Assembly: GCF_036669915.1 (NCBI RefSeq)
Contig: NC_089318.1
Span: 24,674,238-24,738,237 of the forward strand
Direction: 5' to 3'
Source: Pocillopora verrucosa
Taxonomy: Eukaryota > Cnidaria > Anthozoa > Scleractinia > Pocilloporidae
DNA: 64,000 nt
This document shows, one piece after another, positions 34,601 to 45,150 of the stretch. The translations under genes and the position numbers were made by a program. The stretch's first letter is position 1; each line of letters starts with the position of its first letter. The notes under the pieces were generated by a model, which did no database searches, was not told where the DNA came from, and worked only from the letters and a program-made list of their open reading frames with translations.

Positions 34601-37600
34601 TTTCAGGCTTTATTTTCAATACTGCTCAAGAAGTGTACAACTGTCACAAATATTGCTCATAAACTATACAAAACCTAAGGTGAATTGTCCTTTTTTAGGG
34701 GCGTGGCCAAGGGGGGTTGGTTTTCCTGATGTGCCTCTCACCGGTCTCTTCACTGAGAAAAGTGATAATTTTTAATAACAAAACAACCTATATTATGTTA
34801 TTTAATATAGTGACTAATCCTGTGTTCTAGTCATCTCGTACTCAGTAGAATAAGAACGTTATTTCTGTAACTAACATGACAAAATACGCATGTTACCGTG
34901 GTTTTATTGACTTGACAACCTAATCCAAGATCACTTTCTCCTCCCCCACCCCTTCAAAAAAATTCACCTACTACACCTTCTGATATTATTTTTCGTCAGG
35001 TAGGGGGAGGGGAGGGGAAGAGGAGGAAAGCGCGTTTTCTGCAATTCGCCTGCAGGGCCGGTTGTTCGGCCCTCATCTACCATGTAAAAACTTGTCATTT
35101 ATCAAGATTGCTGATAAAATTACAACTTAAGATATCCTTCTGGCTCGTTTTCTCTTTTATTCACTTGTTATTTTCAATCTATAGAAGCAATACAGAGATG
35201 TACAGGCATCTACGTCTAAAATGATTGCCGGCTCATCAGCAACTTATGACGGTTTTGATGACAACGATGAAAATACGCGTAAGTTTACAGCCATGCTAAG
35301 TTTCCGTATCACGGCTGGCAGACTTTTTCAAGAGATAAGTCGATAAATAATTTGTTTATGTGCCCGTCAGGAGAGTCTCAGTAGACTGCAGAGACTTGCG
35401 GTTATTTTATTGTGCGAGAGGTTTTGGTTCCGATTGCTAGATACATGGGCGTGGTGATGAACTGCCTCACTCGCGGAAAGGAAATGTTGAAAAAACATTA
35501 CAAATACTGCTGGGTTCGTCATCGAATCCTTTTTCTCTTTTTGTTTTGTTATGAAAAGTGCCTGATAACAATTTCTTTTTTTTTCTTTTTTTTTTGTATT
35601 TCTCTTGAGTGATGTTTCTATTGTCAAGAACTGAGAGGTTATTACGTTATCAAAAGGTTATGCCGCCCCTTCGGGGTCTTGATGAGGCTTGCGATTCGCT
35701 GACGGCCTCCTTTAATTTTCATGTGTTTCTTTAAGCCGAAGTGGCCTGCTGATATTAAATTAGGTCATTCTTGAAAGAGAGCGGCGGTTTCCTACGTTAC
35801 CGCGGTCTGTCTGATATCTTCTGTTCTTATCTATTTTTAGTGTCACGTGTGAGATCAATATCGTCCATTATGCCCTCACAACTTAACGACTCCCGAAAAG
35901 TTAAACGAGCTGTTAATGAAATCGACAAGTTCAGGCAAGTCCTACTTTTAGAGAATAGGTGTCACATCTTAACTCCCCGTGCCAAATGAAATGAGTGAAT
36001 AAATAATACCCTGTAATCGGGCGTTGTTTTGTACTAAGTATAAGAGCAAAACAAAGAAGCGCCAAAGTTGGTGGGCGCTGGCCTTCGGCTTTCAAATATT
36101 AGTTTGGCGGACTAAATTTTGAGCCATCAAAATGACCGAGAACCAGATCTCATAGATTATTTCAATGTCCAAAGTATTGGACATCTATTTTTTTTCTCCG
36201 CCTTGAAACGTTTTAAACGGATGGACGGAAATGAAAGTTACGCATGCGTCTAGCCGTGAAACTTTAGGTGTAGCTACTGCAAGTTAAATCAAAGGTCGAT
36301 TTTTAGTCAGGCCAGAAATGGGATTATTATCATTTCTATTAAAATGTATGAGATCTGTGCGAGGCAAGAAATTAAGGTTGAAATGGCCGGTACTCCCAAA
36401 CCACAATTGAAATAAGTGATTATATCTTTTTCGGGCTAAGAATGTTGATCCGCTAAATCCTGGGTTGCCAACTTTTAAGCTTGAAATTCCCGATGCCAAC
36501 TGTGTAGTAGAGACGTTAGATCCATTGAGGTAATGCTTGCAGATAACTTGTACGAAATCTATTTCCTTCTACGTCAATATCCGACTTTGGCCAATACAGT
36601 TAGTTATTCCCTTGAGAATGGATCGTTAGGATTTTTGTGTCAGAGAAGCTTTATCTTTTCACCTTTTGTCGGTTCTTTTAAGCTTATTAATTGCCCGAAG
36701 TTTTTTGGTTTTTACTTCGTCCTTTTTATTTTATTTTATTTTTCACCATTACAATGTCATTTTTGCCGCACCACTCACTGATAAGCGAAAACAAACTCGT
36801 TTCTATTTTTTGAAATGTTGCTTGAACCTACACGTTGTCACATCATTTTATCCTTTTTTTCAGTATAAGACTTGGTCTGTTCCTCAGAAGGTATCCCATT
36901 GCACGGCTCTTTGTCATCATTTACATGGTAAAGTACTCCTGTCTCTTGTATATAGCATAATCTGTTTTACTCGGCCCGTTCTCCTCTGGACCTTGCCACA
37001 CAAGTAACTCTAGATCCTTTGTGCGTCGTTTATGGCGCGGTCTTGTCTGTACGTCATCTTCGTTATGAAAGTGGTGTCTAGAAGTGATTTGATGATATAT
37101 CCATTTACTCGCAGTGATGCTTATCCATATTGAATTAAACACTCAAGTTAAAGTGCAAGTGTATATCTCTGTTTACTCTTGTGAGGTTATTGTGGTCAAG
37201 GTAAAATTACCTTTATTTGGTGGTCAAACCGATGGAAAAGCTCTCTTTGCGAACATTATTTATCCTAAATAATTTATTTTCATAGATAATTCGGAGTGTG
37301 ATCATTTATTCCTTACATCACATTTCAATTTCCGGGGAAAAAAGGCCAACTGGCACTTAACTTCGTTTCTAAAAATGAATTTAAGAAGGACTATTTGCAT
37401 ATTTTTGAATGGGAAACGTTAAAGTTTCGCGTTCTACTTGCCTTCAGTTAAATAACTGCGCCCATTTGCTGAGAGAAAGAACTAGAGGGTTAATTTCGCG
37501 AAATATTGGTCTCTGAAGACGATTGTCAAACTTGACACAGTTTGTTGGAGAGTGTTAAGAGTATATCAGCGTTCTCGATTTTACTGAAACCTTTTCCGAA

Positions 37601-38065
37601 AATTGGTCTCATTTCTATTTAAGTATTTCTAACGTTAATGGATTTTTAAATTATTATTCCCACTCTTTGACGTACTTGAGGAGGCAGTGTCACGGAATCG
37701 ACAGAGCAGCAGGTGTATTTGGTTGGATAAATGCGGCTTGTTCGCCAAAACTGTTCAAATTACACTTTTAGTTCTTTCTTTTGTTTTTTGATTGATCTCC
37801 ATGTCGATTCTGGCGGGTGCAACTTAACGACAATTATATTTCTGTTTTCATGTACGAGGCTTTGTGATACATTTTTGTATTATTTTCTGTTGATATTGAA
37901 ATATATATCTCCTGACGCTTCAGTACCTTAGAAACTTTTCTGTCCTTATTTATTGTTGTATAGGTGTTGCTTCATGTATGGGTCCTGGTTGTTCTTCTCA
38001 CCTACCAACCCGAGGTTCATACAACCAGTTCAGTTCGTCTGCCTCAACCTCCTAATCTTAACTAG
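28699..38065 (+). CDS. GOLGA5: Golgin-84 (GOLGA5), 16 coding exons
   Basis: Golgi-membrane coiled-coil tether acting with Rab1 and intra-Golgi vesicle traffic. Exons: 28699-28936, 29290-29541, 30105-30344, 30666-30885, 31572-31695, 31999-32095, 32514-32620, 32734-32898, 33376-33504, 33887-33949, 34038-34073, 34319-34468, 35185-35278, 35841-35934, 36864-36927, 37964-38065. They total 2175 nt, or 724 aa (human about 731). The start MSWFTDLAGKAEFLLEKVD is the diagnostic golgin-84 N-terminus. A Ser/Pro-rich low-complexity part (about 80-230) precedes a long coiled coil (about 230-620). The C-terminus has KRAVNEIDKFS, IRLGLFLRRYPIARLF and one transmembrane segment at about 683-705, followed by TYQPEVHTT, as in tail-anchored golgin-84. 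The intron after exon 14 begins with GC (35935-35936); it is required to keep frame and joins a family-conserved sequence. Confidence 0.95.
34519..34650 (+). repeat. tRNA-derived SINE in GOLGA5 intron 12
   Basis: 34519-34590 is tRNA-like. GGCTTGT (34519-34525) pairs perfectly with ACAAGCC (34584-34590). TGGCTCAGTTG is a good A box, and GTTTAACTC is a B box with one off-consensus base in the T loop. It runs into a T-run and a CAGGCTTTATTTTCAATACT tail. The D and anticodon arms are degenerate. I recall similar tRNA-headed SINEs in corals. It is unlikely to be a functional tRNA. Confidence 0.7.
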
Positions 38066-38082
38066 CTCTCAAGCGTCACACG

Positions 38083-38088
38083 AATAAA
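38083..38088 (+). terminator. Candidate GOLGA5 polyadenylation signal
   Basis: AATAAA begins 18 nt after the GOLGA5 stop, implying a very short 3' UTR if used. Confidence 0.5.
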
Positions 38089-39008
38089 GGACACTATTTA
38101 TTTCGATGATAATCCTGAAAAACTAGCAAGTAATAATCCGGTGGCCGGCTTATTACAAAAGGAAACCATGGACGAATGTGAATAAAAGCCTTCTGAGGAA
38201 ACAACAATGAGGGTCACGATACTGAAGAGATAGAAAGGTAGAGAACTGTTGATTCAGCACAGATTACTTATATTTAAAAACTTAAAGCTTACCCGGGCAG
38301 GTAGTCAGGTCACACTTGGAATAAATTCTGACTTTCTTTTAATTCAGTGTACGAAGATGAATGAAGAGAGACAACTTGTTTTATTGAAATTGGAAAGATA
38401 AAGAAGCTTGCAAGGTTGGCTGTGATTAGAATTTCACAGCGTGTACATTGATCACGAAAGAGAGTTTCTATATAAATCAAGTTGCGCCAACAGGTAGACA
38501 GTTTACATGTAATAAGTTCTACAAAAACAATCATACCGATCAGATAAGGATTTTTTTTCTAACACAAACATAATTAAAATCTTTTCGAAAAGTAATTCCC
38601 AACAGGTCAGCTGAAACTTAACGGGCTAACAATGCACTTAAAATATCTGTTTGTCGACACAACTGGTTGATGCTTGGAACTGTGGCTTCGCTGCAGGATC
38701 CAAGCCTTCTTTGATTTGAACTCGCTCAAGGATTTAACCGCAAAAATGAGTGGCTGATGAGAGATAGAACGCTCCCATGGAGGAGGAATACAGATTGCGT
38801 GAGTTGCACGTGGTGAACTGTTTGACCCCAGCTTTCGTGGCTCGGATAGTGTATTAATTTGTCCCCCTGTTGACCTAGCATTGCGTTCGATTAAATACAA
38901 TCCCTGTTTTCAATTTAAGTGATATTTCAGAGCATTACAAGCCTGAGAATACATCAGTGCTCGACACTGACGTTGATCAAAAGTTCCAACTTTCCGCCTC
39001 CTCTCGCA

Positions 39009-39036
39009 GTCTATCAGTTGTGTTGAACTGATAGAC
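39009..39036. repeat. Perfect 11-bp hairpin
   Basis: GTCTATCAGTT (39009-39019) and AACTGATAGAC (39026-39036) are exact reverse complements around a 6-nt GTGTTG loop, about 2.3 kb upstream of the exchanger start. Confidence 0.7.
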
Positions 39037-41313
39037 AGATCTAAGCCATTCGTGTAGTTTTGCGTCATTCATTATCTCATTAAGAGTTGTGTTTCCTTGC
39101 GGTGATATGTCACGACTCGTTGACTCCTTTAATATTCCTACCGATGTGTGTTTCCTCTTGGGAAAGTTTGCTCGCGTCCACCTTGTTGCAGCTCAAAACA
39201 GACCTCGTATTGTAATCGTATGTGAAAACAAGGCACGATGAAAATGCTTGATATCCATCAAGAGTTTGAAACACAGGCACAGCTTAATTAGTTCCTTCAC
39301 TCAAAACCACATCGTTGAGCTGAAAGCAGCAGGAGTGAAACCTTTCAATTATCACAGTCTCCAACATCCGCGACACCATGGTGTTCGATAAGCACTTCTT
39401 AAATTGATGACAATAAAATTTGTTATTTTTGCGGTCCGCCAAGGCTTTGATTAGAATAAAACACCTCCCAAACAACAAGACTGAAAAAGTGTTTGCTACT
39501 CCGAATGTCAACTCTATCGAATAAATACAGACGATTGTTAGTCAACCCCGAGCAATTCCTAAGACACATTGTGTGACATAAATAATGGAGCGAGAGTTTG
39601 TAGACTGTCTTAACTGTTATATTTTTTTAAACAGCGGAAGAACAGATTGGAGATCCATTGAAATACTTTATTCAAGTTATCCATTTGTGTGGCAATTAGC
39701 GTTTTCCGATTCGTTTTCAATACATCTGCGTTGTTAAAACAGTGTTGTGATAACGCCATGGCAGATATGGAAGGTGTGTCAACATCGGTCACGCCCCATG
39801 CGATTGAAGAAAAGGAAAAAGAAGCTCATAGTGCAATAAAATGTTACTTATTCCAGGGCGTTACGTTCTTGTTTAGTAATTCTTTTAATAACACACATGC
39901 AGGTGACTGTGAAAATGATATGAATGGGTGCGCGCAAACAGTTATTAGTTGCGAATGTTCGAAAATGATTTACAGGACAATCCGAGGTTCCAATAGTCCT
40001 AGCCGTGTGTAGGGCGGATTTACGGTACTTGCTGGCTAACTACTTATTAATGAGTATTAAAACATCGACGCTGCCGGTGAAACCGAACAAGATGAACGAA
40101 AGAATAGTTATTGTTCTGCTCAAAATCGTATGCTTGGTAGTCGATTCTCGAGGGAATAATTTTCCCCTTGAAAAGGTGTCGGCTAATTTCAATCAATTTT
40201 TTTGTTTTTCATGATCGAAGGGCGTTTCTACGGATCAAACTGGTCTTTGGAAATGTAGTTTGTACTTTGATAAAGAGCTGTGTAAGTCAAGAATGAAATT
40301 TTGCTTTTCATGGAGTCGCTCAGCGCTTTATTCAGGTCATCGGGTGGCAATGCCCTAAGCAAGTTCTTTGGTCACCACACTCGCCCTGCCGGCTAGATCC
40401 AGTGGTTGTCAACTCCAACGTTATATATATTCTAAAGGAAGTGTGACAGATAACTGGGTGTAAATGGGCTCTAATCGCAATCAAATTGTTCAGTGTTCGG
40501 TCAGTAGCTGTCTGGAGTTATTTGATAATGATAATGCTACAGCAAAACAGGCCAAGTGATTGCATCAACCTGTCGGTTTAGATTGAATTGTTTGCAACAT
40601 CTAGAATGTTCTTCTCGTCAACTCGCCAGTATCTGTTGAGAGATTCTTGTAAACTATGCGTTTAACACTTTTCAAAACAAAAGACTGCATTTTAAATTCC
40701 CTTTTTAAATGCAAAAGTGATTTCGTATGCAAAGTGTTTGAAATCAGTAGCTGTGTTCTCAAAAGCACTGTTTTTTCAAGTTTATCACTTGTTGGCATTC
40801 AATATTCAAATATTCAGTGTTGCAAAAATATATCCATTTGAGCAAATTTACTCGCTTGTTTCTCTTGCGTCAAAAGACGCAGAAAATATTCATTTGTTCT
40901 CAATTTTAAAACAAAACACATGGTGACTCCACGAAATATTTCCAATCAAGCGGTGTTCAAACTGATAAAATTATCAACACACACATCTGCTTCTACGCGC
41001 ATGCGCAGCCCACCAATATATACATTCCAAATACAACTTGTTTTCAATTGGTGAGCGCTGTGAGTTGCTTGGTAGGTTGTCTTTTCTCTTACCAACCAGT
41101 AAGAATGAAAGCAGCTGGCATCTTGCTGACGATAATTTGAATGTGAAAAGACATCTCTATGCGTTTTACGCACCAGAGATCGCTGTTTGAACAAAACTCG
41201 GCTCACAATATTCATTGGGCTCTGGCGATTTCGCGGTGTCCGGTCAACAGCCCACGGTCGGAAGGAATCGAAGTTGACTATTGTCTCTAAATTCACACTT
41301 ATATCATTCACAG

Positions 41314-41319
41314 ATGTAG
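41314..41319 (+). promoter_or_regulatory. Minimal start-stop upstream ORF
   Basis: ATG followed directly by TAG lies 13 nt upstream of the exchanger ATG (41333). Start-stop elements can stall or recycle ribosomes; a role here is inferred from position only. Confidence 0.45.
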
Positions 41320-41332
41320 AGTGCCACTAAAC

Positions 41333-44300
41333 ATGTCCTACGCTAAAAGGCTTGCGCTTCATTCGGGCGTAATTTTTGTTACATGGTGCGCTTTTCTACA
41401 ACAGACCGTGAACGCAACTGAAGGATGCCGAGGTTTAAGAACAGAGTGTAAACCGGGGATTGTTTTGCCTGTATGGGGAGGCAATCCTTCTACAGGAGTA
41501 ATTGTTGGGCGAGCGTTTGTGTATTTGCTTGCCTTACTGTTTTTGTTTTTGGGCGTTTCAATAATCTCCGATCGCTTCATGTCGGCTATTGAAATAATTA
41601 CATCGAAGGAGAAGGAAATCAGGGTAACAGACAAGCAAACTGGAAAGGAGCGAATTGTTACTGTGAAAATATGGAACGAGACTGTGTCAAATTTAACTCT
41701 CATGGCCCTGGGATCGTCAGCTCCCGAAATTCTGCTATCTGCCATTGAAATTTGTGGAAATAATTTTGACGCTGGAGAGCTCGGTCCGTCGACGATAGTC
41801 GGTTCTGCAGCTTTCAACCTATTGATTATCATTGCAGTTTGTGTTTATGTTATTCCTGATGGAGAATGCCGCCGAATCAAACATTTGCGAGTGTTTGCCA
41901 TCACAGCCTCCACGTCAGTTCTTGCCTATGTTTGGTTGTACATCATACTAGCAGTGTCGTCTAAAGATGAAGTCGAAATATGGGAAGCTCTCCTGACTCT
42001 GTTTTTCTTTCCGATTATGGTCATCTCTGCCTACATTGCAGATCGAAGGCTGTTGTTCTACAGAGCACTGAGAAAGGGTAGAAGAAGACAGAAGCGCGGA
42101 GGTATGACAGTCATTCAAACAGGCGATTACGATGTTGTTGGAGTTCAAGTAAAGGATGGTTTTATCGACGGAAACGTAGCCGATGGTCGCTACCAACCTG
42201 GCGCCGCCGAAGCCGGACAACAGTTTGATGATGACGAGCTTCTCCATGACCTGACGGAGGACAGGCGCGAAAAGGCCATTCAAGCCCTAAAGGACATACG
42301 ACAGAAACATCCCGACGCCGACCGTGAAACCGTTGAGCGATTACTTGAGCAAGAAAATTTGAAACTTCAACCAAAAAGTCGTGCGTTCTATCGAATCGAA
42401 GCCACACGTAAGATGGTCGGCAGCGGAAATGTGTTGAAGATGAAGCACGAAAAACTTGAGAAGGCCAGCAGTTCCTTGGCAGACACTAAGATGGAAATGC
42501 AAGATATCGAGTACGAAGACCCACAGGTTGTAAGGGTTAATTTTGACCCCGTCCATTACATTGTTAAAGAAAACTGTGGAAGTGTGTTTATGAACATTTC
42601 ACGCACTGGCGGTGATCCGAATAACACGGTTTTCGTGGACTTCAGGACAGAGGACGGCACGGCAAAGGCCGGTGAGGACTATGAGAAGACAGAGGGGTCA
42701 ATCTGTTTCAGGCCTGGAGAAACTTCCAAGACATTCTCAGTCGTAATCGTTGACGACGATATCTTTGAAGAAGACGAGCATTTTTACGTCCATCTGGGAA
42801 ATGTTCGAGTAGCTGGAGCCGATGGGGATTTGGTTCGCAACAAATATCGAGGTCCTGCAGGAAAAGTTGGTAAAGACGGAGTAGCTACAGTTACCATCCT
42901 GGACGATGACTACCCAGGGATATTCACATTTGAGGAAGAGAAGCATCAAGTGACAGAGGCAGATGGAACCATTAACATTAAAGTTATTCGCCACACTGGT
43001 GCGCGCGGCACTGTTCGTGTCCCTTACCATACTATGGAGGGAACAGCTAAGGGAGGAGGCGATGATTACGAAGATGCTGTGGGTGAGCTTGAGTTTTCAA
43101 ACGACGAGACTTGGTAAGCTGCTTTACAATCTTATACTCTTTAATACAACCTAATACACAAGTAAATGTGATCAGCTTTTGTCCTTCTGTACATATTTAA
43201 TAAGCCGAAAAAATAATTATTACAAAGAGAGGTTGACATTATTTACTTACAACCAGCTTCGTGCAAGGACTTTGGAGGTTTCACCTCTCTTTTTAGACCA
43301 AAAACAAAAATTTTGTTATTATCGCCTACAAAAACCAATTGAAGTGGTCAGAAGCATTTTACGAATCGGTCTTGGATCAATCGCTCGACTACGTTTATGT
43401 AGTCCTTACATCGCAACATTCTTCCTCATTTTGTCAAATCTTCTTAAAACGACTACTGTTAATTCGTGTAAATTCATCAAATTTGACTTATGCCGATGAT
43501 GAAGCCATCTTCGTTTTACATCTATCTAATATATCGCTGACAGATGCCACTGAATTGATTTGTGCAAACAATGAGATAACTTTGACGACACCACGTCCAT
43601 GTTATGGTTTGTCCGACAACAATTTAACGATCCCTAAGATATTTTTCTTCGCCTTTTCCTTGGCAGGATTTCGAAAAAAAAGCGTTTTGATCGTTCCACT
43701 AATAAACAACATATCACCGAATCAATCTTTCCGTGCCATGCCTGTAAATTTTTCAAATCAGCTTCTGTGGATTTTTTTCTCTATTTTTGTACGAGGAGTG
43801 TTTTCTACTAAAGAAATTAATATCTTATTCTGAAGGATAATTAGCATCGAATAAAACTGTCACCATATGGTAGTGTGGTAAAAGTTTGTGGAATCCCTGA
43901 TCTTTGTAAGCGAAACAAAAACACACTTTGCGATAGCAGTAAACACATTTTCACAACTTTGGTCACAATGCCGCACCAGTTGGCAAACTCTAATTAGTGC
44001 TGTTTTTGTTGTTGTTGTTGTTTTTTTTTAACTCCAAACCTTATCGTTCTCCATGCCTGACGGTAAGATATTTGAACCAGCCCCAACAAATTGAAAACAA
44101 TTGCTCTTGTTTCCTGCAACATCACAAGCAATTTGCATATTAATACTCCTGATAAACAGAGGCTATCCCAGGGAATGAGATCTAATGGATGGAAATTTTT
44201 ATCAAAGCTGTGAAAAGGCTATAAGCAGATAAACATGTACATAAGTGATCAGAGTTTGTTTTGTACCACCCATATAGGTTTTTCCTTCTCTTCTTCTTAG

Positions 44301-45117
44301 AGCACAAAGCCTCAGATATCGTAAATATGATCCCCAACAAAAGAACAGTACTAGAAATGCTATGGTAATTTTATGGCCAATTAAGATTTAAAAAGCAGGT
44401 TTTATAACTTGGGTCTAATTTCAGCTAAAGAATAGCAAGCTCAAGGTGACAAATGAATAATGATTCTCTAATATACAACCCATGTTAAAAAGCCAATGAG
44501 GATGTTTTTATCTTTCTAGACCAATCCTTGTTCAACATCATTTTTAATAATTTGTTCTTAATTATGAGGGATATGGAATATTTGATTATTGCAGTATTTT
44601 CTTTTTCAACACATACACATAGAGTAAGAGTAGGAGTGAGTAAGTAAGGCTTGTTTTAATTTTTAAATTTTGACTTAAAATACCATACGATACAATCGAA
44701 GAAGGCCAAAGGCCGAAATGTTGTGCATGAAAAGGCTGGATCAGTCAAGTGTTTATCATCTATGTTTCTGAACAACACTTAATGCACATTTCGGAGAAGA
44801 TATCTGCTTTCTGTGAATCCTCTTGCTGAGAGCTGTTCATTTGGTAGCCATTTTACCCTCCATAGGTATACACATGTATTTATATACATCTACATTTCTT
44901 TTCCAAAACATTGCAATTTGAAAATACATATGAAATATATATACGTTTTCTTTTTCCATTATAAAGGTGTCAAAAGAATAAATTATAGGGACAATTTTTC
45001 AAAAAGAAAGTACAATAACTGCATTGATGAACTATGCATCACCTTTTTGATGAGGAAAGAAAGGTACATATATTTTAAATATAGTTTCAAATTGTAATGG
45101 TTTTGAAAATGGGTGTC

Positions 45118-45150
<33 letters not shown>

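Larger units (their letters stand above)
38066..41332. other. GOLGA5-SLC8 intergenic region
   Basis: This 3.3-kb interval has no recognised exon. It holds the short GOLGA5 3' UTR (AATAAA at 38083), an 11-bp perfect hairpin at 39009-39036, and the upstream region and leader of the exchanger gene. Open frames such as those near 38607-38900 and 39689-40012 have no family resemblance and are treated as chance. Confidence 0.45.

Noticed and set aside
35001..35032. G-run cluster in GOLGA5 intron 12 as a G-quadruplex (also 32221-32234 and 10448-10497)
   Set aside because: Only three runs of three or more G lie close together; the fourth is short or distant, so a stable quadruplex is not well supported.
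36533..37007. Open frames around GOLGA5 exon 15
   Set aside because: They are other frames overlapping the true exon 36864-36927 and T-rich intron sequence.
38607..38900. 97-codon minus-strand frame between GOLGA5 and the exchanger
   Set aside because: No homologue recognised, no splice or promoter context; consistent with chance.
43339..43833. 164-codon open frame in exchanger intron 1
   Set aside because: Starts with TTG, has no recognisable domain, and composition follows the AT-rich intron.
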